64,000 nucleotides of DNA from Paenibacillaceae bacterium (GTDB lineage Bacteria > Bacillota > Clostridia > Lachnospirales > Lachnospiraceae): positions 310,001 through 374,000 of the forward strand of contig SVDU01000001.1 in assembly GCA_015057705.1 (NCBI GenBank), written 5' to 3'. Positions 17,120-26,011 of this stretch are shown one piece after another; within the stretch, counting starts at the first letter, position 1; each line of letters begins with the position of its first letter. A model generated the notes under the pieces. That model saw only the letters and a list, made by a program, of their open reading frames with translations, did no database searches and had not been told where the DNA came from. The position numbers and the translations under genes are program-made.

Positions 17120-18862
17120 ATGAAATCAAAAAAAATTTTAAGTATGTTAATTGTATCAGGTCTGGTTGTCTCCAGTCTGGCTGGCTGCGGCGGCTCATCT
17201 GGAAAAACCACGGGCGGGAACACTGCAGAAACTCAAAAAACAGCACAAAGTGATAAAAAAGGACCCAATGGAGAGACACTGGCATCCGAACAGGTTGCAC
17301 ATGGGCAGCAATTTAATGTGATTACTTTTGATACTGCACAGGTAGGAGATTCTGAGTCAGGTTCGTTTTTCTTAGCAACCTGTGAAGGGTTATTCCGAGA
17401 GAATAAGGGTGTGATTGAAAATGCAGGCTGTGAAAAATATGAGGTTTCAGATGATGGTCTTACCTATACATTTCATTTAAGAAAAAACAAATGGTCAGAC
17501 GGGGTAGAAGTAGTTGCCAGCCAGTATAAAGATGCGGTAGAAAGAGTGCTGAATGCTGATCTGGCATGTGCCTATTCATTCTTTGCATTTCCAATTAAAA
17601 ATGCAGAGAAATACTACAACAAAGAATGTGGCTTTGATCAGGTCGGTGTAGAGGTTGTAGATGATTACACTTTGAAATTTACGCTTGAAACACCAGAACC
17701 TTATTTTGTCGACAAATTATCTTATACCATGTTTTATCCGATCCGCGTAGATAATATTGAAAAATATGGTGATACATATGGTACCGATGCAATGCAGACC
17801 TTATCCTGCGGGCCTTATATGGTACAGGAATATACAGCCAATCAGAGCACTGTTCTGGTAAAAAATCCGGAGTATTGGGATGCGGAAAATGTTTACTTAG
17901 ATCAGATTGATCTGCAGCAGGTTGATGAAACTGCCACCCAGTTCCAGTTATTTGAAGCAGGCCAGTTGGATTATGTGGCAGCTTCCGGTGACTATTTGAA
18001 AAAATGGGATCAGTCGGCAAGTGAAGGCAAATGTCAGCTTTATACAGACGGAGATGTTGCTTCACAATATTTTGCATTTAATACACAGGAGTCATGTCCA
18101 AGCGGTTTAATGCAGAATACAAAAATAAGAAAAGCAGTTGCTTATACATTTGACAGCCAGACATTTATTGATTCTGTCTACAACAGCAGATATACAGCTG
18201 CTTATGGGCTTGTAACTCCGAACATTAAAGTCGGAGACAAAGAATATCGTTCGGAAGTAGCAGAACCAATTAAAGAGGAATATAGCGAATATGCTAATAA
18301 TCCGGAGAAATTAAAGGCGTTATTCCATGAAGGATTAAAGGAACTTGGAAAGGACACCGATGATTTAAGTACAATTACGCTTCAATTCTTAGGATATGGA
18401 GAAACAACCATTGAAAAAGACATTGAACAATATGTAGTTCAGCGGATTCAGGATAATTTAGGTGTGAAAGTAAATTTAAATATTGTGGGTGACTTTGGTC
18501 TTGCACATGCTGCGCAGGTTGCTGGTGAGTTTGACTTATGTATGCAGGTATGGGGAGCAGATTACAATGATCCAATGACATTTATTGATATCTTCAGAAC
18601 TGGAGGAAGCAGTAACTACGGTAAATACTCAAGTGAGAAATATGATCAGGTTCTGGATCAGTTATCAAAAGAGCAGGACAATGATAAACGTATCAAACTG
18701 TATGGGGATGCAGAAAGCATTCTGATCAAGGATGATGCAGCAATTAAACCTCTTCTTTATCGCGACAAACACAGTTATATAAACAATCGCCTTCATGGTT
18801 TCCAATACCCTGTTTTCGGTGGAAAGCATGAATTCAAATATGCTTATATTGTGGAAGAATAA
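17120..18862 (+). CDS. Peptide-binding lipoprotein of ABC transporter (SBP family 5, OppA/DppA-like)
   Basis: A 580-residue extracellular binding protein. The lipoprotein signal ends SSLAGC with the lipidated Cys23, followed by a Gly/Ser/Thr-rich linker. SBP_bac_5 motifs include YTFHLRKNKWSDGVEV, and a substrate-pocket region DYNDPMTFIDIFRTGGSSNYG. It captures oligopeptides and delivers them to the permeases encoded just downstream. AAGGGATG lies about 10 bases before the ATG. The hairpin after the gene may keep its mRNA more abundant than that of the membrane subunits, as binding proteins are needed in excess. Confidence 0.92.
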   Translation: MKSKKILSMLIVSGLVVSSLAGCGGSSGKTTGGNTAETQKTAQSDKKGPNGETLASEQVAHGQQFNVITFDTAQVGDSESGSFFLATCEGLFRENKGVIENAGCEKYEVSDDGLTYTFHLRKNKWSDGVEVVASQYKDAVERVLNADLACAYSFFAFPIKNAEKYYNKECGFDQVGVEVVDDYTLKFTLETPEPYFVDKLSYTMFYPIRVDNIEKYGDTYGTDAMQTLSCGPYMVQEYTANQSTVLVKNPEYWDAENVYLDQIDLQQVDETATQFQLFEAGQLDYVAASGDYLKKWDQSASEGKCQLYTDGDVASQYFAFNTQESCPSGLMQNTKIRKAVAYTFDSQTFIDSVYNSRYTAAYGLVTPNIKVGDKEYRSEVAEPIKEEYSEYANNPEKLKALFHEGLKELGKDTDDLSTITLQFLGYGETTIEKDIEQYVVQRIQDNLGVKVNLNIVGDFGLAHAAQVAGEFDLCMQVWGADYNDPMTFIDIFRTGGSSNYGKYSSEKYDQVLDQLSKEQDNDKRIKLYGDAESILIKDDAAIKPLLYRDKHSYINNRLHGFQYPVFGGKHEFKYAYIVEE

Positions 18863-18877
18863 ATAGATTTAAAGGTC

Positions 18878-18920
18878 ATACCACATGGCGCATCACTGTA
18901 CGGGGTGTGCTGTGTGGTAT
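18878..18920 (+). other. Intercistronic hairpin between oppA-like and oppB-like genes
   Basis: ATACCACA (18878-18885) pairs with TGTGGTAT (18913-18920), with a further GCGCA/TGTGC segment inside. It is followed by ACTTTATAG rather than a strong T-run. It fits a partial terminator or a 3' stabiliser of the binding-protein transcript. Confidence 0.6.
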
Positions 18921-18944
18921 ACTTTATAGATTAGGAGAATGAAA

Positions 18945-19904
18945 ATGGTAAAATACATCATCCGAAGAGTATTGGAAATGCTGATTACCCTGTATTTGAT
19001 TGTGACGGCTACTTTCTTCTTACTGTCCGCTATTCCTGGAAATGCGCTGACTTCCAAAATCGCCAAATTACCGCAAACGGTGCAGACTAAGATTATAGAA
19101 AAATATGGATATGATAAACCAGTTGCAGAGCGTTATGTAATTACCATGAAAGGGCTGCTGATCAATGGCGATTTCGGAGAATCCATTATCAGACCAGGCG
19201 AAACATTTGCCAAGAATTTAAAGCTTAAACTTCCGGTAACCATCAGGCTCAGTGTTCAGCAGATTTTATTGGGTGTGACGTTAGGCATTTTATTGGGAAT
19301 TATCGCAGCTATGAAGAGGGGGACTTTCTGGGACAAGCTGATTTTAGTCGGGGCCATGATTTTAGTATCCATGCCCTCGCTGGTTATCTCACTTTTGCTT
19401 CAAAAATATTGTGCAAATGGAGCATTCCTGAAATTGCCTATTATTGGCTGGCCGAAAGGAAAAGAATTGTGGTTCGGAGGCTGGAAATACACAATCCTTC
19501 CAACCATTGCCGGTTCCTGCAGTTTTATTGCCTATTATTCAAGACTTACCAAAACCAGTATGCTGGAAAGCATCAATCAGGAATATACCCTTACAGCCAG
19601 ATCAAAAGGACTTTCTGAACTGCAGATTGTGAAAAATCATGTGATACGTAATTCATTTATTCCAATTATCACTGTATTGCCGACTACGGTAGCAGGTATT
19701 TTAACTGGTTCTCTGTTTATTGAACGCGTTTTCTCCATTCCGGGTATGGGACGATATTATATAGAAGCTGTTCAGGGAAGAGATATACCCATTGTCCTGG
19801 CAGGAACAACATTTTATGCCATTATTACGGTTATAACAATGCTGGTAACAGATATTTTATATGTTATTGTGGACCCCCGTATTAAAATCGGTGTTTCGAA
19901 ATAA
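18945..19904 (+). CDS. Peptide ABC transporter permease, OppB/DppB type
   Basis: A 319-residue membrane protein with about six helices. The OppB N-terminus is MVKYIIRRVLEMLITLYLIVTATFFLL, and the BPD_transp_1 domain ends with an EAA-like loop (TARSKGLSELQIVKNHVIRNSFIPIIT) that contacts the ATPases. It forms half of the channel with the next gene. The ATG at 18945 has AGGAG seven bases upstream; an in-frame ATG at 18939 is too close to that site. Confidence 0.92.
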   Translation: MVKYIIRRVLEMLITLYLIVTATFFLLSAIPGNALTSKIAKLPQTVQTKIIEKYGYDKPVAERYVITMKGLLINGDFGESIIRPGETFAKNLKLKLPVTIRLSVQQILLGVTLGILLGIIAAMKRGTFWDKLILVGAMILVSMPSLVISLLLQKYCANGAFLKLPIIGWPKGKELWFGGWKYTILPTIAGSCSFIAYYSRLTKTSMLESINQEYTLTARSKGLSELQIVKNHVIRNSFIPIITVLPTTVAGILTGSLFIERVFSIPGMGRYYIEAVQGRDIPIVLAGTTFYAIITVITMLVTDILYVIVDPRIKIGVSK

Positions 19905-19921
19905 CGGAAAGGATAAAGAAA

Positions 19922-20839
19922 ATGAATTCAATGGTAGATAAAAGATTTGAACTCGCCGACCAGTCTGAGTTTGATGCTGATGAGGTCGTAAGACCGAATA
20001 TCAGTTACTGGCAGGATGCGTGGCGAAGATTAAAGAAGAATAAATTAGCCCTGTTATCAATGGGCGTTCTCCTCATTCTTTTTGTTATGTCTGTAATCGG
20101 ACCTTCCATAAGCGGTCAGAATTATACAACATTAATGCCGGAAATTAAAAATTTACCGCCTGACAGTACCTATTGGCTTGGAACTGATTATTTAGGAAGA
20201 GACCTTTTTTCCCGTTTGTGGAAAGGCTTAAGATTTTCCATTATTGTCGCTGTGGTAGCAGCAAGTCTTAAGGTGCTGATCGGTTGTATTTATGGAGCTG
20301 TTATGGCATACCTGGGCGGTTTTGTAGATGATATAATGATGCGTATTGTAGAGGTATTAAACAGTATCCCGTATCTTATTGTAACTTTAATAATTTTAGT
20401 TGTATTGGGAAATGGTTATTTGCCTCTGTTATTTGCATTGTGTATCACAAACTGGACAAGTACAGCCCGTATGGTAAGAGGTCAGATTTTAAAGCTTCGG
20501 GAAAGCGAATACATCATGGCATCGGCAGCTTTGGGAGCATCGTCAGGAAGAGTAATTATCAAACATTTAATTCCCAATACACTGAGTTTGTTAATTCTGG
20601 ATCTGGCTACATCCATTCCTTATATTATTTTTGATGAAACTGTGCTTTCTTTCCTGGGAATCGGCCTTCAGCCCCCTGCATTTAGTTTGGGAACACTGCT
20701 TTCAGCAGGTCAGGAAGCCATGGCTTTTTATCCTGCCCATTTATTATATCCTAGTATACTTTTATGTTTACTTGTATTGTCATTTAATATTTTAGGCGAC
20801 GGTTTAAGGGATGCACTTGACCCACAGCTTAGAGACTAG
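19922..20839 (+). CDS. Peptide ABC transporter permease, OppC/DppC type
   Basis: A 305-residue membrane protein. It has an N-terminal OppC_N region (YWQDAWRRLKKNKLALLSMGVLLILF), then the motif STYWLGTDYLGRDLFSRLWKGLRFS typical of OppC/DppC, and the BPD_transp_1 core with EAA loop AASALGASSGRVIIKHLIPN. It pairs with the upstream OppB-type subunit. GAAAGGA precedes the ATG at 19922. The gap to the previous gene is 17 bases. Confidence 0.92.
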   Translation: MNSMVDKRFELADQSEFDADEVVRPNISYWQDAWRRLKKNKLALLSMGVLLILFVMSVIGPSISGQNYTTLMPEIKNLPPDSTYWLGTDYLGRDLFSRLWKGLRFSIIVAVVAASLKVLIGCIYGAVMAYLGGFVDDIMMRIVEVLNSIPYLIVTLIILVVLGNGYLPLLFALCITNWTSTARMVRGQILKLRESEYIMASAALGASSGRVIIKHLIPNTLSLLILDLATSIPYIIFDETVLSFLGIGLQPPAFSLGTLLSAGQEAMAFYPAHLLYPSILLCLLVLSFNILGDGLRDALDPQLRD

Positions 20840-20851
20840 GAGGAAATCAGG

Positions 20852-21922
20852 ATGAGTCAGGAACCCTTATTAAAAGTTGAAGATTTAAAAGTTTCTTTTC
20901 ACACCTATGCTGGAGAAGTACAGGCGGTAAGAGGAGTTTCCTTTGATGTAAAAGCAGGAGAAGTATTAGCCATCATTGGAGAATCAGGCTGTGGTAAAAG
21001 TGTTACATCCAGAGCGATTATGTCTCTTGTCAGAGGTCCTCAGGGAGAAATTAAAAAGGGAAGTAAAATTCTCTATGAAGGAAAGAATGTTTTAGAGTTG
21101 AATAAGAAGGAGCAAAGAGCCTTTCGGGGTGGTGAATGTTCCATGATTTTTCAGGATGCCTTAGTTTCCTTAAATCCAACCATGAAAATCGGAAAACAGA
21201 TTATTGAAAATATTGTACAGCATAAACAGATAAGTAAAAAAGAAGCCAGACAGGAAGCCATTCAGTTATTAGAGGCAGTGGGCATTCCCAATCCTGAAAA
21301 GAGAATTGACCAGTATCCATTTGAATTTTCAGGCGGCATGCGGCAAAGGGCTATGATTGCCATTGCGATTGCCTGTAATCCTAAAATCCTGATTGCCGAT
21401 GAGCCTACCACAGCACTTGATGTGACGATTCAGGCACAGATAATGGAGCTGATTAAAAGTCTGAAAGAGAAAAGAAATACGGCAGTGATTCTAATTACCC
21501 ATGATTTTGGAGTTGTGGCAGGTTCTGCCAATAAAGTTGCCGTTATGTATGCGGGACAGGTGATTGAAAGCGGATCAAGAGATGAGATTTTCTACAATCC
21601 ACAGCATCCATACACCTTAGCGCTTCTTGGCAGTGTGCCAAAATTAGAGTGGGCAAATAAACAGCTGTTACAGACAATTAAAGGAACGCCTCCAGATCTT
21701 ATTTCTCCGCCAAAAGGCTGTGCATTTGCAAAACGCTGCAATTACTGTATGAATGTCTGCCTGGAAGAGATGCCTGGGACAACTGATTTTGAAGCTGGTC
21801 ATTATACACGTTGCTGGCTGCATGATCAGGAAGTACCAGAGTCTGTTAAAAAAATGTTCTACGATGACAAAAAGATCATAACTGATAACGAAAATGGTGT
21901 TACAGCAGTAGAGGGTGAATAA
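20852..21922 (+). CDS. Peptide ABC transporter ATPase, OppD/DppD type
   Basis: A 356-residue cytoplasmic ATPase. Walker A is GESGCGKS, signature FSGGMRQR, Walker [13 protein letters not shown], and H-loop THDFG. A C-terminal oligopeptide/dipeptide extension carries the cysteine-rich [15 protein letters not shown] motif, which in this family binds a 4Fe-4S cluster. It powers peptide import with the OppF-type partner. AGGAGG precedes the ATG. Confidence 0.93.
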   Translation: MSQEPLLKVEDLKVSFHTYAGEVQAVRGVSFDVKAGEVLAIIGESGCGKSVTSRAIMSLVRGPQGEIKKGSKILYEGKNVLELNKKEQRAFRGGECSMIFQDALVSLNPTMKIGKQIIENIVQHKQISKKEARQEAIQLLEAVGIPNPEKRIDQYPFEFSGGMRQRAMIAIAIACNPKILIADEPTTALDVTIQAQIMELIKSLKEKRNTAVILITHDFGVVAGSANKVAVMYAGQVIESGSRDEIFYNPQHPYTLALLGSVPKLEWANKQLLQTIKGTPPDLISPPKGCAFAKRCNYCMNVCLEEMPGTTDFEAGHYTRCWLHDQEVPESVKKMFYDDKKIITDNENGVTAVEGE

Positions 21923-21923
21923 A

Positions 21924-22889
21924 ATGAGTAGTCATGATATTTTAGAAGTAAAACATTTAAAGAAATATTTTAATGTGGGAAAGCATGAACTTTTAAAGGC
22001 AGTAGATGATGTTTCTTTTACTATAAAAGAGGGTGAAACCTTAGGCCTGGTGGGTGAATCCGGCTGTGGAAAGACAACCTGCGGCCGTACGGTTGTAGGA
22101 ATGTACCGCGCAACGGATGGAGAAGTATACTATAAGGGACAAAATGTACATAAATTAAAAGGAAAAGACAAAAAGGCCTTTAACAAAGATGTCCAGATTA
22201 TTTTTCAGGATCCTTATGCGTCTCTAGATCCCAGAATGACCGTTGCGGAAATCATTGGGGAAGGAATTGAAATCCATGAGCTGGCTAAAACAAAGCAGGA
22301 AAAAGAGGAAAAGATCGCTCATCTGCTGGAATTAGTGGGTTTGAATAAAGAGCATGCCAACCGGTTTATCCATGAATTTTCAGGTGGTCAGAGGCAAAGG
22401 ATCGGGATTGCAAGAGCACTTGCTGTTGAACCCAAATTTATTATGTGTGACGAGCCTATTTCAGCACTAGATGTATCCATACAGGCACAGATTGCCAATA
22501 TGCTGATTAAATTTCAACAGGAAATGAAGCTGACTTATCTGTTCATTGCCCATGATCTGGCAATGGTAAAGCATATTTCAGACCGTATCGCCGTGATGTA
22601 TCTGGGCTCGATTGTGGAACTTGCAGATTCTGAAGTTCTTTATCATCACCCCTTCCATCCTTATACGGAAGCATTAATGTCGGCGATACCCATTGCTGAT
22701 CCTAAAATTGAAGACTCCAGACAGAGAATTATGTTAGAAGGTGATGTGCCAAGTCCGATTAACACACCGCCAGGCTGTAAATTCCAGGGCAGATGCCGGA
22801 AAGCGACTGAACAGTGTAAATGTGATGCACCGAAATTAACAGAAGTAGAACCGGGACATTTTGTCGCCTGTCACTTATATAATAAATAG
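21924..22889 (+). CDS. Peptide ABC transporter ATPase, OppF/DppF type
   Basis: A 321-residue ATPase partner of the previous gene. Walker A is GESGCGKT, signature FSGGQRQR, Walker [13 protein letters not shown], and a C-terminal motif [23 protein letters not shown] overlaps the end of the upstream gene and the ATG lies one base after its stop, so translation is coupled. With the four upstream genes it completes an OppABCDF set. Confidence 0.93.
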   Translation: MSSHDILEVKHLKKYFNVGKHELLKAVDDVSFTIKEGETLGLVGESGCGKTTCGRTVVGMYRATDGEVYYKGQNVHKLKGKDKKAFNKDVQIIFQDPYASLDPRMTVAEIIGEGIEIHELAKTKQEKEEKIAHLLELVGLNKEHANRFIHEFSGGQRQRIGIARALAVEPKFIMCDEPISALDVSIQAQIANMLIKFQQEMKLTYLFIAHDLAMVKHISDRIAVMYLGSIVELADSEVLYHHPFHPYTEALMSAIPIADPKIEDSRQRIMLEGDVPSPINTPPGCKFQGRCRKATEQCKCDAPKLTEVEPGHFVACHLYNK

Positions 22890-22896
22890 GTTGAAT

Positions 22897-23253
22897 ATGA
22901 TGGAACGTTTAAAGACAGTGGGATTGGATTTTTATAAATGCCTGAAGTACAGCAGTATGGTTAGCGGTATTTTGGCGGTGGTAACAGGTGTAATCAGTTT
23001 TGTAATTTCAAAAGGAAATTTGATCGCTTCTTTAGAAAGCATGAAAGCAATTTTATTTGCAGCCGGAAGTATGGGACTCATAATGGGAGCAGTGTCTATT
23101 TTAAGAAAAGACCGGGAAAATGAAAAAGACTGGTTCGAGTGGAAAAAGAGATTTAAAATATTTTCTTACAGGGTAACCATTAGTGTTATGAGTATTATTA
23201 TTTTGTTATATGGTTGCATAATAGATGAGCTATTGTTTATGTTAAATCATTAA
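22897..23253 (+). CDS. Small membrane protein at the end of the peptide-transport operon
   Basis: A 118-residue protein of unknown family with three predicted membrane helices (about residues 17-40, 53-70 and 87-110) and a charged middle loop (KDRENEKDWFEWKKRF). The start at 22897 (MMERLKTVG) lies eight bases after the ATPase stop; AGG at 22889-22891 is a weak ribosome binding site. Being last in the operon before a strong terminator suggests co-expression with the transporter, but no function can be assigned. Confidence 0.6.
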   Translation: MMERLKTVGLDFYKCLKYSSMVSGILAVVTGVISFVISKGNLIASLESMKAILFAAGSMGLIMGAVSILRKDRENEKDWFEWKKRFKIFSYRVTISVMSIIILLYGCIIDELLFMLNH

Positions 23254-23263
23254 TTAGGGATTG

Positions 23264-23307
23264 AAAAGGCGCTTTGCGGTATTTTTAAATGCTGCAAAGC
23301 GCCTTTT
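23264..23307. terminator. Strong bidirectional terminator
   Basis: AAAAGGCGCTTTGC (23264-23277) and GCAAAGCGCCTTTT (23294-23307) are perfect 14-base arms. It lies between the peptide operon and the convergent MATE gene, with T-runs on both strands. Confidence 0.9.
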
Positions 23308-23324
23308 GCTAATTTATCTAATTG

Positions 23325-24686
23325 TCAGTAGTTTATGTCGGATACCCATTTCACCCTTAATATGAGGATTGTGGTAATAAGTGCAGCCATGTAATTGGAA
23401 AACAGGTTTCCCCAGAATACCGAATAAAAGCCCAGAACATGTTCGGTTGCCAATATAAATATGTAACGCAGAAGCCATACCCGCAGAAGGCTGATAAAGA
23501 GCGTGATCCGGGTTTTTCCCAGGCCGATAAAAGCGCCCTGCTGAACCATACAGATACCAAAGCCGATTACGGAGTAGGTATATATATGAAGTGCCTGGTT
23601 GGCTACGGCCAGGACGGAGGCATCTCTGGTAAACAGCACCGTAAGTTTTGAAGACAATGGGACGACCAGAGCGATTAAAAGTGCAGCAATGATAGCGCTT
23701 ATGATACACCCATCCAGACAGGCCTTTTTTGCCTTATCCGGCTGCCTGGCTCCGATATTCATGCTGACCATAGTGGTGACTGCGGAGCCGAAAGAGGAAG
23801 GCAGTATGAAACATATGGATGTGATGTTATTGGCAATTCCCTGCCCATTTAAAACAACAGCCCCGTACTTTTCCACTTCAATGTTGATCAGAAAGAAGCC
23901 CAGGTTGAGCATCAGACTGGAAAGCATGGCAGGAAAGCCGATGCGCAGTAAAGTATGAATTATGGACCAGTCAAACCGGAAGCCGGTCAGGATAAAGCGT
24001 TCACCAGTTTTTTTGATGAACAATTCAAAATACATCCATCCCGTAATTAAAAAGTTGGATGCCAGGGAAGCCATAACTGATCCTACAAGACCCCAGCGGA
24101 AAACTGCAATAAAGAGGGCATTGAAAATTATTTTTAATATCAGCATGATCACCATCCGGACAAATGTATCCTCCGGCCTGCCATTGGCATTTTTTATGGA
24201 GTTATAAATTGATTCCATAAAGGAAAATGGTGTCACACAGGCGTTCAATGCAAGATAAAGAAAGACATTGCGGGAAATTTCTTTATTTACATGGGCGGAT
24301 ATGGGAAATGCAAGGGCAACTAAAATTGGTGCAAGGAAAAAGCCCAGTAAAAAAGTAAATACGATGATCTGAGTGGAAATCTTCCGGCTGTTTTTAAAGT
24401 CACCATTTCCATTGGACTGGCCGATAATGGCCATTCCGGCCACGCTCACTCCCTGCGCCAGGGCAGAGACCATGTTTACAATGGGGGTGCAGTAGGTGAC
24501 GGCACTTGCCGCATTGGTTCCTACCAGATTGTTAAGAAACAAGCCATCAATGACTGGTATGGCGGATTGGATAAGACCCATCATCAGGGTGGGAATGGAA
24601 AGAAATAAAATGGTTCCAAAGACGGATCCGTTGAGAATGAGATCCCGCCGCTGCTCGGTGCTTTGCTTTAAAAAGTTTGAATTCAT
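23325..24686 (-). CDS. MATE-family efflux transporter (second copy)
   Basis: A 453-residue, 12-helix MATE protein distinct from the one at 11640. First half: GTILFLSIPTLMMGLIQSAIPVIDGLFLNNLVG; GVSVAGMAIIGQSNGNGD. Second half: SSFGSAVTTMVSMNIGARQPDKAKKA. Na+- or H+-coupled export of drugs or metabolites is the family role; substrate unknown. The ATG at 24686 follows AGGTGA at seven bases. It is divergent from the toxin-antitoxin pair. Confidence 0.9.
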   Translation of the reverse strand: MNSNFLKQSTEQRRDLILNGSVFGTILFLSIPTLMMGLIQSAIPVIDGLFLNNLVGTNAASAVTYCTPIVNMVSALAQGVSVAGMAIIGQSNGNGDFKNSRKISTQIIVFTFLLGFFLAPILVALAFPISAHVNKEISRNVFLYLALNACVTPFSFMESIYNSIKNANGRPEDTFVRMVIMLILKIIFNALFIAVFRWGLVGSVMASLASNFLITGWMYFELFIKKTGERFILTGFRFDWSIIHTLLRIGFPAMLSSLMLNLGFFLINIEVEKYGAVVLNGQGIANNITSICFILPSSFGSAVTTMVSMNIGARQPDKAKKACLDGCIISAIIAALLIALVVPLSSKLTVLFTRDASVLAVANQALHIYTYSVIGFGICMVQQGAFIGLGKTRITLFISLLRVWLLRYIFILATEHVLGFYSVFWGNLFSNYMAALITTILILRVKWVSDINY

Positions 24687-24828
24687 GTCGGTTCACCTGA
24701 TTTAGTAGATTTGCGGTAGAGTTTTCGGTCAGTACCGTACAAAATTAAAATATACTCTTGGGGGATTAGAAAGTCAAACGAAAACTAATACTTTTTTTCT
24801 AATAAAGATAGTCCCTGTTACAACATAT

Positions 24829-24867
24829 AATACAAGTCTTGTATTTAATACCGACTTAAAGTATAAT
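24829..24867 (+). promoter_or_regulatory. Toxin-antitoxin promoter with overlapping palindromic operator
   Basis: The -35 TTGTAT (24839-24844), 17-base spacer and -10 TATAAT (24862-24867) form a strong promoter. The palindrome AATACAAG-T-CTTGTATT (24829-24845) covers the whole -35 box. This is the expected layout for autorepression by an antitoxin or toxin-antitoxin complex. Confidence 0.7.
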
Positions 24868-24901
24868 AAGATTAAAATAAAATGTGATAGGAGGAAAAAT
24901 A

Positions 24902-25063
24902 ATGGCAAAATCTAATCTGGTACAAGTATCCGTAAAGACAAATTACACGGAGGCTGAAGCAATACAGGCATTAAGGTCAGAACTGGAAAAAGGAGTTGAA
25001 AGTATGGAGCGTGGTTCCATGTTTACGATTGAAGAAGCATGGAGAGAAATTGACGCTATTTAG
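24902..25063 (+). CDS. Small antitoxin of a type II toxin-antitoxin pair
   Basis: A 53-residue acidic protein starting MAKSNLVQVSVKTNYTEAEA and ending MFTIEEAWREIDAI. GATAGGAGG precedes the ATG. The N-terminal beta strand (LVQVSVK) followed by helices resembles a ribbon-helix-helix or RelB-like antitoxin, which would bind the operator upstream and mask the toxin through its C-terminal helix. Its stop codon (TAG at 25061) forms part of the toxin's TAGGAG ribosome binding site, so toxin translation depends on antitoxin translation. Assignment rests mainly on the neighbour. Confidence 0.75.
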   Translation: MAKSNLVQVSVKTNYTEAEAIQALRSELEKGVESMERGSMFTIEEAWREIDAI

Positions 25064-25071
25064 GAGAACGT

Positions 25072-25407
25072 ATGGAAAATTCAATAAATTATAAAGTATT
25101 CCTGACATCTGATGCAAGAAATGATATTGTACAGATTAAACGGTATATTTTGAACACTTTTAGATATCGGGAAACAGCAGAGGTATTTTCAAAAAATATC
25201 AAATATGCAATATCGAAATTGAGCCCTTTTTCAAAGGCCTATGCTAAAACAGGACTGTTGATTCAAGGGCTTGAAGTATATTATAAGCCGCATAGTACAT
25301 ATCTTATATTTTTTGTAGTAAAAGAAGACAAAGTTATAGTAATACGGATTTTGAAAGACAGGATGCATTGGCAGTCTATTATAAACAGAATCAAATCTCT
25401 AGATTAA
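25072..25407 (+). CDS. RelE/ParE-family toxin
   Basis: A 111-residue basic protein with the RelE/ParE fold pattern: KVFLTSDARNDIVQIKRYILNTF (strand then two helices), followed by strands YYKPHSTYLIFFVVKEDKVIVIRILKDRMHWQS. The final R-I-L-K-D-R-M-H-W block matches the C-terminal active-site strand of this family. ParE members poison gyrase and RelE members cut ribosome-bound mRNA; which applies cannot be decided by eye. The pair stands alone, AT-rich, between a MATE gene and a MarR operon. Confidence 0.82.
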   Translation: MENSINYKVFLTSDARNDIVQIKRYILNTFRYRETAEVFSKNIKYAISKLSPFSKAYAKTGLLIQGLEVYYKPHSTYLIFFVVKEDKVIVIRILKDRMHWQSIINRIKSLD

Positions 25408-25522
25408 AATCTTTTCATCAGTAAATCTTATAAATGCAATATCAAATCGATTTATATCTCCATTAAAAGTTAAAGTCCTATTGACGATCCAAGATATGCG
25501 TATTTGTATTTTAAAATCAAAC

Positions 25523-25551
25523 TTGACAATATCACTAATTAGTGATATATT
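25523..25551 (+). promoter_or_regulatory. marR-type promoter with perfect 20-bp palindrome between -35 and -10
   Basis: TTGACA (25523-25528), 17-base spacer, TATATT (25546-25551). The spacer holds ATATCACTAATTAGTGATAT (25529-25548), a perfect palindrome abutting the -35 and overlapping the -10. The start codon lies only seven bases after the -10. Confidence 0.8.
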
Positions 25552-25557
25552 AAAACC

Positions 25558-26010
25558 ATGAAAAAAAACACTATATCTTATGGAAAAGAAAACGATACCA
25601 ATTTAAAAGCATTTATTGGACTTAGCAGAACAACCCAGGCACTTCACAGAAGAGCGGGTGCCATTTTTAGTCAGGGAGGCCTCACATCAGCGCAGTTTGC
25701 AGTTCTTGAGGCATTGTACCACAAAGGCGATTTAACAATTAACGAGATTATCGACAGTATACTTTCTACCTCCGGAAATATGACGGTGGTAATTAACAAT
25801 CTGGAAAAAGATGCCATGATAGAAAGACATCCCAATCCAAATGATAAAAGGTCCAGTATTATTGCAATCACGCAAAAGGGGAGAGAAAAAATTGAAGAGA
25901 TCTTCCCCAGGCATGTAAAAGATTTAGCAGAGAGTTTTACCGGACTGAATGAAGAGGAAAAGGAAATGTTAGTGCATCTGTTAAAAAAAATAAACACAAG
26001 GAGTGAATAA
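25558..26010 (+). CDS. MarR-family transcriptional regulator
   Basis: A 150-residue winged-helix protein. The helix-turn-helix and wing are LTSAQFAVLEALYHKGDLTINEIIDSILSTSGNMTVVINNLEKDAMIERHPNPNDKRSSIIAITQKG (residues about 40-105), with the family D-K-R-S wing tip. The ATG has no ribosome binding site and lies at the expected transcription start, so the mRNA is probably leaderless. It overlies its own palindromic promoter and is followed one base later by a pirin gene. It likely represses both. Confidence 0.9.
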   Translation: MKKNTISYGKENDTNLKAFIGLSRTTQALHRRAGAIFSQGGLTSAQFAVLEALYHKGDLTINEIIDSILSTSGNMTVVINNLEKDAMIERHPNPNDKRSSIIAITQKGREKIEEIFPRHVKDLAESFTGLNEEEKEMLVHLLKKINTRSE

Positions 26011-26011
26011 A

